From the NCBI GenBank assembly GCA_026929865.2, contig CM049410.1:23342001-23406000 (forward strand): a stretch of 64,000 nt of DNA, given 5' to 3'. Each line of letters opens with the position of its first letter. The stretch's first letter is position 1. The notes beneath the pieces were generated by a model, which worked only from the letters and a program-made list of their open reading frames with translations, did not search any database and was not told the DNA's origin. Of this stretch, positions 1 to 12,348 are shown one piece after another. Both the position numbers and the translations under genes were made by a program. Source of the DNA: Hyperoplus lanceolatus (lineage: Eukaryota > Chordata > Actinopteri > Uranoscopiformes > Ammodytidae).

Positions 1-1526
1 TATCTCTTCATGATCTGCTGCTACCTGTATATAGCGCAAAACTAGAGTATTTAACATCCATATCGATATTTATGATTCGGGTCCAAGTTTGATTTGATAT
101 TGGATTGAATCCAAATGCTGTGGCAGAGGCGTGCACGGCTCTCTAAGTGTGCATTTAAAAATGTATTTAATATAAATCACAAAATGCATATGTGTGTATC
201 CTTCTGTGTCACTATTGATTAAAATAGAGAGCGATCTGATTCCATTCATGATCAACAGAATGTCATGGCAGTGTTCCAGTTTACAGGCAGCAACGTTGAG
301 CTGTGGAACTTTCTCTAGAGCCACATGAAAGCAACATTCTCACCATAATACTGAGCAGATGAGAGATGAAAAAAAAACTTTGGCTCAGAAATATGTAACC
401 ATGCATGAAACCACAGCCCTATATCTTTTTTAATTATCTAAAAATGGCTACACACCCCTTCATTCCTAGGTAATGATAACATAACTCAAACTTTAACTGA
501 CCCATTGACATTCACATATGTTTAAAAAATCGACATGTATCTGTAATTTGTCATCATTATTTGTATACTCAGATTTTGTGTACATATTATGATAGTTGTA
601 CAGCATACAAGGTGTCCTATGCTGTACATGTGACGAGTCTCCCTGAGGCAAAATATGACTTTTGATATGAGGATTGATAAATGAAACTGACGTGTTAACT
701 ATGAAAGTTTGAAACTCTGCAGTGTAATGTAGTAAAAGTCAAAGAAAGAGCGGAATAACTTGAAACATTTGAAACTCTAAAACACATGCTTTGGGAATGA
801 TCAGCAGTAATGTGAAAGTGAATCCACCACTTATTATTACTTATGATGTGAAACAAAGAGAAAAAACTGGTGAGACAGGCCAAGATTTAGAGGCTGCACT
901 GTAAAAAAAAATATATAAGCTAAAAAGGGGCAGGGTAAAAGGAAAAACATGCAAAGGGAAGTTACAGAAAGGGGCGGGCAACAGCACAGACATCTGGAAA
1001 CAATCGAGCAGAGAGAGATAGAGAGAGAGAGGGAGAGAGACAGAGAGGGAGGGACATAGAGAGAGACACAGTTCTGTTAACAATAGGAACAAAATGAAGG
1101 CTAAAACCTCCCGCATGGACAGTCACATAAACTTAATATAAAGTTCTGGATTTTTGGAAGAAGACAAGTTAACTAATTAATCATTGAAGGACAATTCAGA
1201 GAAAGCTGGCTGACTCACTGACCAATCCAGCTCTGAAAGGAAAACTAAGGGAAAATCCTAAAGGCGCCAGGGGTTACCAAGAGGAGCCTGATAAAACAAG
1301 ATACAAGAGAAGTGAAATTCATCTTCAGGTAAAGTCTGTTTGTATATCAGTTGTTGTAATGCAGATACAGATACTAAATCTAGACATCAGAAACACCCCT
1401 TTAAGTTTGTTGGTGCGGCTGTTTTGATGAGCTGGTCTGTTTTTTCACTTTGTCAAGAATGTAACCATGATACTGTACATAGAGCAACTTTGCCACCAAC
1501 TCACTGATCTGCTGTATTTGGTTTTA
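1..1526. other. Upstream flank with no supported gene
   Basis: No coding exon is recognisable here. There is a purine-rich GA tract at about 1010-1070, and the sequence around 1260-1328 ends in CTTCAG followed by GTAAAG. That could be the donor of a non-coding first exon for the tetraspanin downstream, whose first coding exon begins just after a splice acceptor at 4490. This is inference only, because no promoter motif was convincing. The short open frames in this stretch have no recognisable domain. Confidence 0.3.
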
Positions 1527-2218
1527 TGGTGTGACACTGCAGGCAAAAAAAATGTTCAAGCATGTGTCAGTTTGGGGATTTCTGTCTATTTTGCTTCCAT
1601 AACATGCTGTCTTTCATACTAGTATAAATCAAAGGTCCAAAATGCATATTTAGGTGTTTATTTGACTAAACCTTACCTGTTTGCGTCTGTATACTTCTCC
1701 TATACAACCATCTTTAAAAGCCATTATCTCAACATTAGTTTTTTTCAGAACCAAAAGTCTCATCTTCTCAAGCACTTACATCAACTAAACTTTTCATAAT
1801 CATTCTAAGCACTATTCTGATGGTTAGTAGTTAATCTAGTCTGATTTATTATACATTTTGATCTTAAAAAGATGCTGCATTATACAAGTTAGGTATATTT
1901 TGATTTATAAAATGAATAAAAGGCTGTATCCAAAATCTGTTCTGTAAAAAGTAGGACATTAATATGTTGGAAAAATAAAATAAAGATTTCAACTCTGGCT
2001 TTATCAAAAATCTAGGTTTCAGTATTTTAAAGAGATGCAAATTCACACATAATTAGTTTGACATTGCCACATTTTCATATTTATTTAAACCATTATGGAA
2101 AAAATGTAATAGAAAAATAATAGTTTTAATGTAAGTCATCAACTAGTAAAGTTTCATGATGGGTAAAACTATAAGTTAAAAATGGTATTCACCTAGTGTT
2201 TTGCCTTAATACAGGTCA
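1527..2218 (-). repeat. Dispersed repeat family A (about 0.6-0.7 kb), copy 1, reverse orientation
   Basis: This segment is the reverse complement of sequence found again at about 18970-19530, 21980-22556 and 27155-27345. Shared blocks include TTGAAACTTTGCCGGTTGA, TTTTGGACCTTTGATATA and GATTTTGGATACAGCCTTTT in various states of decay. Its two ends carry related inverted sequence containing GACACTGCAGG, which suggests a non-autonomous DNA transposon with short terminal inverted repeats. No transposase frame is visible. The superfamily is not assigned. Confidence 0.6.
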
Positions 2219-3213
2219 ATGGTCGCCTCTCAAACCCTTGAAGTTTAGGTGTTTAGGTGTATTTCTTTGTTCGACCAATAAAACAAGAGTGTCCGTCAGG
2301 TCTGATTAACTTTCAGTACTGTTTATAACATCTGCACTGAGAACAGGAAGGCATGTTTTCCTCACTCACAAGAAAGATGTCAGCGTTTATTCAAATGCTT
2401 CAAACGCCATGCTTACATCGAGACGCGAGCAGGACATTAAACAACTGGTTGAATCTTGAAATCCTTCACGCGTCAAACTTAACAGTCCATTGTTGGAAAA
2501 ATGGCAGAAAAATCTAATGAAGGCCACATGATTTGGGTCAAAAGCTCTCACACAAGCTATGGCAGTAAGTCAACTCATGTGGTAACAATTTATGTTGTGC
2601 CTTGGTCCCTCCACCCGTTGCTTTGTCGATTTTCAATTAGCACAAATGAACCAGACAAGAAACATCAACATAAATGATAAATACATATTGTTGCAAAAGT
2701 ATACATGGAAAACAGGACAGACTAAATCAGATCAAAAATATTGATATAGTTATACAAGGTCAAATGGTTCCAATTAGACCAATTGGCTGTTGCATGCAGG
2801 TAACGTACTTGAATCATGCTTTTTAGTCACTCCATTCACCATGAAAGACATTTGTGCCATGGATTAGGGGTGGAACATACTGTATGATGTACCACCCAAT
2901 CTCTTTTATATTTACAGTTTACACACTTGATCTACTGGAGCAAGTGACAATTGCGACACAAATGTAATTTCCTTAGTTAATTGATAGTAGCAAAGTGAAC
3001 CTGCTCTTCACTGTGCTTTGAAGCATGGCTGTGTGAGTCACATGTTTGTGGTGGTTATGGGAAATGCCTTCAGCAGTATAATTAGGGTTTACTAAGGAGG
3101 GGAGGGAGCTTCCTTCCTGTCAGCAGTTTGACTTCCTGTGTGGGGTCAGTAGTCGGCGTTAGGACAAATCAGACCTCCACTGTGAACATGCTCACGTATA
3201 CACAAACACCTTG
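2219..3213. other. Gene-free stretch
   Basis: Ordinary AT-rich sequence between two repeats. I see no exon with good splice sites, no RNA gene and no clear repeat. It probably belongs to the 5' flank or a first intron of the tetraspanin. Confidence 0.3.
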
Positions 3214-3214
3214 T

Positions 3215-3528
3215 TTTCAATGAGCGGTACAGTTCGGTTTGGTACGGAATGGCACGGGACGCAATTATTTGCGTATCCGCTGTCAATAGTTTGGAAGGGT
3301 ATCAAAATAAGTAAGCTGTGCCCACTGGTCATCCTTTGGTTGGGACATGGGGTTGGGGTACCACAGGGTCCAAAGAGGGTGCAGCTACAGAAACTACAGT
3401 CCGTTGATTGGTCGACAGAATCGCAACTTGCCCTGCCTACCAAATAAGGGTTCTGTTGACAGGGGAAACGCAAGCCAGATCTAGGGTAACCGTACTGTAC
3501 CAAACCAAACTGTACTGCTCAGTGGAAA
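3215..3528. repeat. Fold-back MITE with GAGCGGTACAG ends
   Basis: The left end reads CAATGAGCGGTACAGTTCGG and the right end, reverse-complemented, reads CACTGAGCAGTACAGTTTGG. This gives terminal inverted repeats of about 30 bp with few mismatches around roughly 300 bp. Two overlapping opposite-strand open frames here are by-products of the symmetry. Ends of this kind are typical of hAT-like non-autonomous elements in fish. I could not confirm an 8-bp target duplication, so the superfamily is inference. Confidence 0.65.
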
Positions 3529-4491
3529 TGAAGCTAAACACACATGCATTATTAATGTATTTTAACAAATGTCTTTAGGGTGAAAGCTTCAAATATAATT
3601 GGTGCATGGTCATTGAAAACATCAGAAAATAGCTTAGCAAGTAACGCATTCTGGTTTGAAATGATTTTCAACACTGTCAAGAATAGTCACGTAAAATTAA
3701 AACACATTGAAAAAGTTAGTCACACCGTCATTCCACAGTGGCTGTGAAGTGGCCGCATCCTTACATAATTCCAATTGAAGAAAATATACAATATACAGCT
3801 CCTTTTAATCTGATGCAGAAAGACTCAACTTCTCAAGTTGGCTTCTTCAGCAGTCCAGGTTTAGACACATCCTATGTGTATGTTAATACTGGCAGCAGCC
3901 ATGATGTGTCACGGTGACAAAGCTACATGTGACTATACCAGAACACATCACTGCACCACACACTGCAAGGCAACACTGAGTTTGGGAACACAAAGGACAT
4001 ATGTTGTGGTCATGTAGAGTTCTGTGAGATACTTCAGTGATTTTGGCCTGTATGAATGAAATTAAATTGACTTCAAGAACTCTTTAACTTCTAATCAGTC
4101 TGCTTTACAATACACATTTTCATCACCTTTTGACTGGCTCGCTCCTCCCACCAAGAAAACCCACCACAAAAAAAGCCATAAAAGAGAGTGTACATTCATT
4201 TCCCAGTCACTTATTTAACCAAAGTGAACCACATGAACACATAGGAAATAAGCCTTCGGGCTTTTTTGTGTTTTTATCCATGGCTTTTTATGTATTTAAT
4301 GTAACAGAGTGCTGTTCTTGTTTTTATATATGAAATGGTCGAATAAAATCAATCAATCAATCAATCACACAAAAAGACAGCGGATATTTTGCTCCTTCTA
4401 TAGCCAAAATCAAAAACAGTTGTTGGTGTCATGTAGGATTGTTTAAACATAGTCTTCTTGCTCTTGTGTTTCCCTCTGTTTCTCTTGCAGG

Positions 4492-7400
4492 ATGTCGGGG
4501 TCTCAGAAGTGTCTGTGTTGTGTCAAATACTTGATGTTTGTCTTTAACCTCATCTTCTGGGTGAGTATTTGCAGTACTTGGTATCATATACGATTTTTCT
4601 CCACCAAATCTTGGTTTTTTCTTAAATAAAAGATTTGTGGAGACTGGAGATTAGATTGAATATCCTGGCAGCTTCAGACGTGAAGATTTAAAGGTCACCT
4701 AAAATGCAAAATGCACTTTTTCATGGTTTTTCAACATTAAGTATGTACAGTATGTCTAGTCCCCGGTGTGATAGAGGTTCCCAAAGTATGAAAAAGGAGC
4801 CTTTTCCCTGGACCTCCACCTTTCTGAAAACCTGTGTTAAAAAACCTCAGTCAGATTTCTTTCCCCTTATGACATCATAAGGGGAGAATCCATGCCCCCA
4901 TTACCAACCTAACGTATCATGACCGCCACATGTGATAAGCCACACCCCCAGATCCCCCTGAATCTAACCGGCAGTTAGATACAGGGCCAATCAGAGTAGA
5001 CTAGGCTTTTTGGAAGGCGGGGCTTAAAAATACAGGCTCTAAAACAGAATGTTTCAGACAGAGGCTGAAAAGCAGAGATTCCCCAATGGCAATCTGAAAA
5101 ATAGTAAGGTCTTTCTGGACACTGCACCATGAAAACATGTTCTACTAGAAACCAAAATTACAATTTTGAAGTTGAAAAACATCTGAAAATGTGACCTCTA
5201 ACACTGAGTTCCACAGAATGGTTCGCTCGCAATTTGGCCCTTTCCCTCACTCTCTGTTAGAAACACAATATTCAGGACGTTGCATTGTGATGAATGCTGC
5301 ATTGTGACACTGGTTGGTCTGACGTTTTATTTCCTGCACAGCTGGGAGGATGTGGCTTGTTTGGAGTTGGCGTGTGGCTGTCCTTCACCCAGGCAGAGTT
5401 CTCCTCTCTGCCCCTGTCCTTCCCCTCGCTCTCCGCTGCTAACCTGCTGCTGGTGGCCGGGGGCATCACCATGGTGACGGGCTTCCTGGGATGTCTGGGA
5501 GCCCTGAAGGAGCAGCGCTGTCTCTTGTTCATGGTGAGAGCTCCACGACACATGCAAGTAGTTGATATTTATTTATTTATTTATTTTTCTGTGAAGGTAA
5601 TATGTTTGATGATTTGCAGTTAGATAAAATACTTAATGTTAGCCCCATGTCAATTTAGACATATTTGATTTTTTTCAGACAATGCATATTACAACAAAGA
5701 AAAAGTTCCTGTGGTGTACACATTATTGACAAAGTGTTTATACATCTATATTTAAAGGTTCAAAAAAGTAATACTTCCAGTATATATTTTTTGGGAAAAA
5801 AATGTATTTAATACTTCAATTACTTTTTTTTCTACATATAATCGATATCGGCATGTATAGATTTTCTGCATTTTGCATTATTATGCATGTACACTAACAC
5901 CAGTGCCCACCTTCTCTGCTCTGTTGTGCAGTTCTTTGTGATCCTCTTGCTGCTGGTCCTGACAGAGGTGACACTAGCGCTGGTTATACACATCTTCCAT
6001 GAAAAGGTAAGTTTACCGCACACTCTGACCTATATGGGCCAGTCAGAGATAATAGATAATGAAGAGAGTAAGACTAAAGTAGGAAGAAATAAAGATTCTA
6101 ACATCACTTCTGTACAATGAATAATCTCAAAATTAAAACAGAACATTTTAAAGAGTTTTAAAAAAGCATAAAGAAAAGTCCAATTCTTAGATTAATACCC
6201 TTTCTTAATTGTGTTATAACAACAGAAAAGGACATGGGTACTTTATAATCAAAATTGTTTTTGCCCACATGAGAAGTATTTTGACTGAACCAGTTGAAGT
6301 CTCAATTAAAGGTGGAGTCAGCGTATATCACTTTTTGTCAAAATCAGTGAATATCTCCTCACGATCCACTACCTGTCCGTACTGTGTGTGAGAGGGAATA
6401 AAATTATGCCTGAGCATTCACAATATAGGTATTTATCTTTTTTCTTCTCTCTCTCTTCTCTTAGCTGGATTCCAATGCACAAGATGAATTAAGGGAAGGA
6501 ATGAAGATCTATGAAACAGAACCTGGACTGAAGCAATCCTGGGACAATGTCCAGAAAATGGTGAGAACACTGTTTATAATAAATTATTATGTTGTGGGAA
6601 TACAGTAGCAGAGTATGCTTCACATAAAATGCTTAAATATGAGCAGGGGTTTACCTTTAGCTCTCGTTCACTGTGAGGTTACTGTACCACTGTTGATCTA
6701 CATATACACACCACGTATGAGGCACATTTTTACCATCTACATATAACTGAAATGTCTGTCCTGTGTGCTATATAGATCATTCCAACAGCCTTTACCTTTG
6801 TTGTTTGCTTTCCTTAGCTTTGTTCCAATACTCACCAGTCCATAGTTTATACATGAGTAATGTTGTTGACCAGAGTTCCTCTACGCTTTGGATCTCACTG
6901 TCTCTGCCTCCCAGTTCAAATGTTGCGGAGTCACCAACAAAACCGACTGGCATCTAGTGCTGAATGGAACGCTGCCCTCGTCCTGCTGCTCTGTGGGGAC
7001 CGACCAGTGTGTGGACGGATGGAGTGAGGTAGGTTTGATGCTAAACTAGCTTTGTAGAGTAGAGAGTCTAGTGGGGTCCAATTTCTCTGTAATGGAATTT
7101 CGATTTTTACCAGATGCGTGAGTTTGTCTTAAAGCCTTCACACATGACAGAAATGAACTATTCCTCGCATTCTTCATGTGTAAAAAAAAAAAAAAAGATG
7201 TACTCACCCATCTGGAATTAATTCAGAGTGTCTTGAAATAATTTGGCATCTTTTTGGGGCATTTTCAATGCCTTTTATTATTGATAGTGCAGAAAGACAG
7301 AGATGAAATAGGACAGAGAGGGGAATGACATGCAGAGCTTGAACTGGGTCTGCTGCGAGGATGAAGAATCCTGCAGAATTTGGCATCTTTAAAAAATAAA

Positions 7401-8639
7401 TTAAAATAGTTAACATCATATAGGTCTTTAACTTCTCAAAAAAAGCTATAAGGCAAGAATGTGTGCTTACTTTGCCGCTGCAAGTTGGAATTCCAAGTAG
7501 TTAAAGCTATAGTGTGCCATTGTCAGGGGGTGACACCAGATGGTAAACGCTGCCTTACTGAGAAATACAGAGTTCTGTGGAGCTGATAGGCTTGATCAAA
7601 TTTGTGTCAACTCATTTGGCGATGGCTTGAATGTAACTGACATTCCTTTATATGAAAAGATTACGCACTAAAGCTTTAAAACTTGTGTCACACCTTTGGC
7701 CATTCTTCTCGTTTTGGTGGTCTGACAGTGCAAGACAATCTCTTACTGCAAAGGAAAACTGTTATTACAACATTGTAATACTACACTGGAATAATGTTTA
7801 GCTTCTGAGATACAGTGTATTTGGAGGTGTTATGGATCACTGTCTGTGTTGGCCAGATTCCAGTCTAATCCTGTCAACCTGTATTTAAATTGCAGCCGTG
7901 CTATCAGAAGGCCAGGCAGTGGCTGCTTGATAACATCCCCTCAGTCCTGGTGTTTGGAGTGTGTATTGGCGTTGTGCAGGTAAATATCTCCAGTACTTAC
8001 TGACTCATTCATATATTCAGTTTTGTCATATGCAGTCAGTTAAAATCCTTATATCACTGACCTCGCTGATTGTGTATCCATCCAGGGCACCTTTAACCCA
8101 GCAGACTATGAAAAAAACTGTTGTTATTAAGCTTTACATATTTAGTCACAATCTTACCTCTTCTACCTCTGACTTTTTTTGTCTGAAGAGGGTTGCCTGC
8201 ACTCTTTCACTGTAGAATAAAAAGCAATAACAATTGTTAATACACAGCCATACGCTCTGCAAACTTATATGTAGACAAAGGATATGTGTAAACACAGAGG
8301 CCCACCATAGCTAGCGACATAGCAGTTTAGTTTACAGAGCCTAGGCTGTGTATAAACACTTTTTTTTAATCTTCAGCTCACATACAGTATGTACAGGTAG
8401 TGGATCATGAGTTGATATTCACTCATTTTGACAAAAAGTAACTTTGACAACAAAGTGTTCTCCAAAATTGCTGACTCCAACTTTAAAGTTTGTATTCGCT
8501 GTCAGGTCAGGATATAACTTTATTTGGCCTTCACCCCATCTTCTCCTCTCCTCTCCTCTCCTCTTCTCAGATCTTGGCCCTGATTTTCTCCATGATGATG
8601 TACTGTCAGATTCTGTGCGCTGAGAAGCACATGGAATGA
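4492..8639 (+). CDS. tspan4-like: Tetraspanin, TSPAN4/TSPAN9-like
   Basis: Seven coding exons join in frame to 232 aa: 4492-4560, 5342-5533, 5932-6006, 6465-6560, 6915-7028, 7896-7979 and 8571-8639. Tetraspanins organise membrane microdomains with integrins and other partners. Four membrane segments are visible (about residues 13-36, 55-78, 88-109 and 196-222). The large extracellular loop carries the family CCG motif (C147-C148-G149) and a second Cys pair at 168-169, with C176 and C184 giving six loop cysteines. Sequons lie at N152 and N161. PSLSAANLL and GFLGCLGA agree with TSPAN4/9. The start is the first ATG after the acceptor at 4490 and opens the cytoplasmic tail. The protein is a few residues shorter than human TSPAN4, mainly in the loop. 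CD53 or CD37 fit less well. A CD37-type origin is worth a tree because CD37 lies near BCL2L12 in human. Confidence 0.88.
4689..5204. repeat. Non-autonomous DNA element with AGGTCAC ends, in tetraspanin intron 1
   Basis: The left end TTTAAAGGTCACCTAAAATG and the right end (reversed: TTAGAGGTCACATTTTCAG) are inverted relative to each other, with about 500 bp between them. A diverged fragment of the same family recurs at about 34915-35105, sharing GGGCCAAT, TTGGAAGGCGGGGCTTAAA and GTTTCAGACA. The element lies in the intron just upstream of exon 2 and has no coding capacity. Confidence 0.6.
6306..6395 (+). repeat. GGTGGAGTCAG fold-back family, left-arm fragment
   Basis: Begins TTAAAGGTGGAGTCAGCG and continues with the family core CAGTGAATATCTCCTCACGA and CTGTCCGTACTGTGTGTG. 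This is one half of a palindromic MITE seen at nine places in the window. It lies in the intron before tetraspanin exon 4. Confidence 0.65.
7228..7374 (-). repeat. tRNA-like SINE, reverse orientation
   Basis: Read on the minus strand this contains a degenerate box-B region (CAGTTCAAGCTCTGCATGTC), then CATTCCCCTCTCTGTC, CTGCACTATCAATA and an A-rich tail AAAATGCCCCAAAAAGATG. The same order of blocks appears on the plus strand at about 15085-15215, so these are two insertions of one SINE family. The 5' box A is not clear, so the copy may be 5'-truncated. Confidence 0.6.
7502..7680. repeat. AAAGCTATAGTGCGTAAC fold-back MITE, copy 1
   Basis: Left end TTAAAGCTATAGTGTGCCAT and right end ATTACGCACTAAAGCTTTAA are inverted copies. 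The interior shares GGCTTGAATGTAAC and TCAGCTCCAC-type blocks with the copies at 32566-32690 and 44013-44386. It lies in the intron before tetraspanin exon 6. Confidence 0.6.
8280..8487. repeat. GGTGGAGTCAG fold-back family, right-arm copy
   Basis: Contains GAGCCTAGGCTGTGTATAAA, then GGTAGTGGATCATGAG, ATATTCACT, TTTGACAAAAAGT and an end GCTGACTCCAACTTTAAAG. These match the right half of the full copies at 26220 and 59457. It sits about 80 bp upstream of the last tetraspanin exon. Confidence 0.6.
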
Positions 8640-9730
8640 AAGCAGACCAGCCGTTCACTGGCCTGGGATGGGAAGGCTTCTCACAAACTGATCTGGGATC
8701 TCAATACGCCCTCCAAACGGATTCACATCTTCACAAGCTCCAATCCAGACTGTTGTGTGCCAGAACTTTGGGCTTCAGACCTGGGATGGGTGCCCCCTTT
8801 TTCGTTTTTAAATACCCAGAGGGATTTGAACTCCTGTCAAAATTCACCCCAAAAGACTAACGCTATCTAACCAAAAACATCCATGAGAGCAAACAACTCA
8901 TGGCGATATGGACAAAGCCGGCTATAACAGAGGGAGGCTCATGGTTGTCTTTGTACCATTCATATAAATGTAATATCATCCCACTCTAACATTGCATTAT
9001 GTCATGTGATTTTTTCCATTTAGAGCCGTCAACCTAAAACAAGTCACAATGCCCTCGGAGGAAACACTGGCTCCAATGTAACCATCTCTCGTTATTATAC
9101 AATGTTCAGTTACTAGAAAATGATATGTCAGAATTGTTTTTCACATCAGAAAGAAGTGGATTTAGTTATGAATGTTATAAATGATGCACTCTGTTACTCG
9201 CCATTCTCTTTTCTCACCATTCCTGTTTTTCATTATCCATTTGAGATGTCAAGAGGAGAACAGAAGACCCTTAACTTTTTTTTACCTGCTGGTTCGGTTG
9301 TGTGTTAAGTCAATCACTATATTAATTCGGGAATGCTTTAGACAAGTAGGCCCATCGCTATGGAAAAGAGAAGAAAATATTTTTGTGTAGCACGGTTCAC
9401 TTTGTTGAGGGGATATTAAGCCTTGTTTATTATTCCTGTTCCAAATGAGCACAGATCTGAACAAATCTGGTCCAGGGACTTTAAAGCTTACAATATTCCT
9501 ATAGCATCTCATGGTATTTCTCTGACATTCTTTATTTGCCTTATCCAACTTTGTATTTTTTTATTTGAGAATATAATGTAGTTAACATCTTCGGTCTCAG
9601 TGTACTTTGTCAACAAATTGAAAGAATTTCTATCCTTCGTCGGGCAAGTGTAATGTTTTGGGATGCAGTTCTGTGTTGATTTGCTTTTATAATTTGATGA
9701 GCTTAGATGAATAAACTTAAGGCCAAATCC
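8640..9730 (+). other. Probable 3' UTR of the tetraspanin
   Basis: This stretch follows the tetraspanin stop codon without another recognisable gene or repeat. The first strong poly(A) signal in it is AATAAA at about 9710, so a 3' UTR of about 1.1 kb is likely. The short open frames here have no recognisable domain. Confidence 0.45.
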
Positions 9731-10102
9731 ACTTGAGGATTTTGCTGCTTTTGCGACTGCTACACTTGTGCACATGAGTAAGAATATAGTATATACTATA
9801 TATAGTTTCCAATTTACAAAGAACACGCAAAGGAGGAAATGCACGCACACTGCAGCGAAAAAGGGTTATTTATTTGAACCTTCAGTTTGTTCAAACATCC
9901 AATGGACAATGGACAAACACACACTGGAAACATTTTACAGAAAAACTAATAGAGATTTCAAACTACCGCCCATAATGCTTGATTGACAGCTAATCCCTGT
10001 TCAGTGACAAAATACAATAACAATAGTTTTTCAGCAACAAACATAAAGACAAATGTAAGAATTAAAACAGATTTAACCAACTGTCCCTCAAATGACTTCT
10101 GT

Positions 10103-11919
10103 CTATTTGAGTTTACAGAATTCAGCAGTGACTCCAAACTGCTGAGGCCAAAGTCCAGCATAGAGCGGCTGAGTGAATGTGGTCTGGACTCTATGGAGGA
10201 GAGTCATGGTTTCAGAGACGCTGTAGAAGGACAGAATACCTGCACTGTGATCCAGGTAGACTCCTATTCTGGAGGACTGAGGACCTGAGACGGGAGTTTC
10301 AACATTGTTGAACCAACATTGTTTTGAGAACAATATAATGCCCAGGATTTATTATTGTATCGAAATCCACATTCAGTACAGGTCCCTGCTCTGCTGATGT
10401 CCTTGTATGCGACTGCCACATAAACAGTTCCCCCTTTCCACTCCACCTCCCAGTAACAACGTCCAGTCAGACTCTCTGCACTCAGGACCTGCCACAGTCC
10501 AGTAAATCTGTCTGGATGACTGGAATAAGATTGTTGCTGATACATTACTGTAGCTTTTCTGTTCCCCTCAGATAATAACAGCTGTGTGTTTGCTGTGTTT
10601 GGATCCAATGTGATTTCACGTGAATATCTTAGGAAGTCGGCTCTGGTCTTTATTTTTTTATTTTTTTATTTATTATTATTCTTCCGGACAATTACACACA
10701 ATACATAATTTTCTCATTGCATATTCATACATATTACTTTCGGGGATCTGGAGAAGCCAAAGGCTTATCAGGTCCCCGCCCCACGCCATAAGATTCAGAT
10801 ACACAGATACACAGCTATATTAAATTTTTCTACGCCAGACACTGCCAGTGAGATGTGTGTCCATGTCTCTGTCAGGACATCCTGCAGTTTATCGCTAGCT
10901 TCTGACACGGCTGCTGTCACTTCCTCGAAATATCTCGGAGGACGGATCTCGATGCTGGATGTAGATTCACTGGGTGCTGACAGCGAGCGGTAGTTGTGTA
11001 GAAACTGGTTGTGATCCTCTGTGTGTGACAGCGTCTTCAGCTCAGCGTCTCTCCTCTTCAGCTCGGTGATCTCCTGCTCCAGCTTCTCCTGAAGATCTTT
11101 GACTCGACTCACTTCAGTTTGCTGCTGGGATCTGAGCTGCTGCTTCACATCAGAGCTTCTTTTCTGGATGAGACGCATCAGCTCGGCGAAAGTCTTCTCA
11201 CTGTGCTCCACTGCTTTATCAGCAGAGCCATTGATAAGCTTCACTTACTGTTGGAGCAGCTTCACATCTTTCTCTCCATCCTGGATTCTCTTCTGGATGT
11301 TTAGTCGACTCACCTCGAGCTCCTTCTGCCTCTCAGTCCGTACTGCTGCAGCCGACACTGTGTTGTGACCTTTGTGTTCGTCCACAGAGTAGAGATAACA
11401 GATACACTGCTAATCAGTACGGCAGAACATCTTCATCACCTCATCGTGACGGGAGCAGATGTTCTCCTGGAGCTTCTCGCAGGGCTCCACCAGCTTGTGT
11501 TTCTGTAAAGTAGCCACATTATAATGAAGCTTGAGGTGTTTCTCCAAGTAAGAGGTCATACACACCAGACAGGAATTGAGGGCTTTCACTTTTCTCCCCG
11601 TGCAGACGTCACAGGCCACGTCTTCAGGTCCAGCATAGCAGAGATCAGAAGCAGCAGCTTGGAGTCCAGTCTTCTTCAGGTCCTCCACTAAAACTGCTAA
11701 CATGGTGTTTTTCACCAGCGCAGGCCTCGGATCGAAGGCCTGCCTGCACTGAGGGCAGCTGTAGATTTTCTTCTCACCTTTTTCATCCCAGAAGCCTTTG
11801 ATACAGTCCATGCAGTAGCTGTATCCACAGGGAACAGTCACCGGATCCTTCAGTAGATCCAGACATATCGAACAAGAGAAAGTTTCCCGGTCCAACTGAA
11901 CTCCTTTCTGCCATTTCAC
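10103..11919 (-). pseudogene. TRIM-family E3 ligase gene (RING, B-box, coiled coil, PRY-SPRY), disrupted
   Basis: Read on the minus strand, the first 169 codons give a RING finger ([30 protein letters not shown]) and a B-box region ([17 protein letters not shown]). Later frames give the coiled coil and a PRY-SPRY domain (LDPNTANTQLLLSEGNR, CYWEVEW, VGVYLDHSAG-like). Such fish TRIMs are large, fast-evolving immune families. It looks dead. The B-box frame stops with TAG at about 11410 where relatives have Gln, and a TAA at about 11248 interrupts the coiled coil where relatives have Glu. A roughly 180-bp AT-rich insertion (10645-10830) separates coiled coil and SPRY, and the SPRY frame shifts near 10325. 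Introns hiding these breaks cannot be excluded, but family members usually have most of this in one exon. Confidence 0.8.
10645..10830 (-). repeat. A-rich-tailed insertion inside the TRIM pseudogene
   Basis: Relatives run directly from the coiled coil (ISLAVSGV) into the linker (TRADFLRYSREI). Here about 180 bp of unrelated sequence intervenes. On the minus strand it ends in a run of A with scattered T, like the tail of a retroposed element, and it holds GTCCCCG and its partner CGGGGAC. It could instead be an intron that begins GT, although its end is not a good acceptor. The family is not identified. Confidence 0.4.
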
Positions 11920-12164
11920 CTCTGTGTGAGTGACTGTCTGAGTTTCTTTTCACACAATTGAAACTAGATTGAGCTCCGATCTGAACAACATGTATTTGTG
12001 CAAATGTCAGCTGGGGTCCGCCCATCTTCAAACTGTAGATCTAAAAAAGGAGGGAACAAGGAAGTATATGGGCAGAGTGGAGCTGGCTGTGTAAGAGCAG
12101 GCACAAGAGATAGGGTTTATCGGTCTTTGCTTCATTCCAAGAAGAGGAGCGGCTTTATGAGAGC

Positions 12165-12348
12165 AGATAAGTTAAAGTACCGCCCATAATGTTTGATTGA
12201 CAGCTGATCTCGGTGCAGTGAAGAAATACAACAATAATCCTATTGCAGCAACAAACAAACAAAAAGGCAAAGTAAGAAATAAAACAATTAACCTTAAATT
12301 ACTTCTGTATATTTGAGTTCAGAGTCATGGTTTCAGAGACGCTGTACT
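12165..12348 (-). pseudogene. Remnant of a second TRIM gene 3' end
   Basis: The block from ACCGCCCATAATGTTTGATTG through the ACAACAATAAT and AAATTACTTCTGT stretches to GAGTCATGGTTTCAGAGACG repeats, in the same order and orientation, the region 9965-10225. That region is the 3' UTR and SPRY end of the intact-looking TRIM pseudogene. The intervening SPRY sequence is missing here, so this is the deleted stub of a tandem duplicate. Confidence 0.6.

Noticed and set aside
5272-5557. Minus-strand frames of 93 and 76 aa
   Set aside because: Antisense shadows of tetraspanin exon 2.
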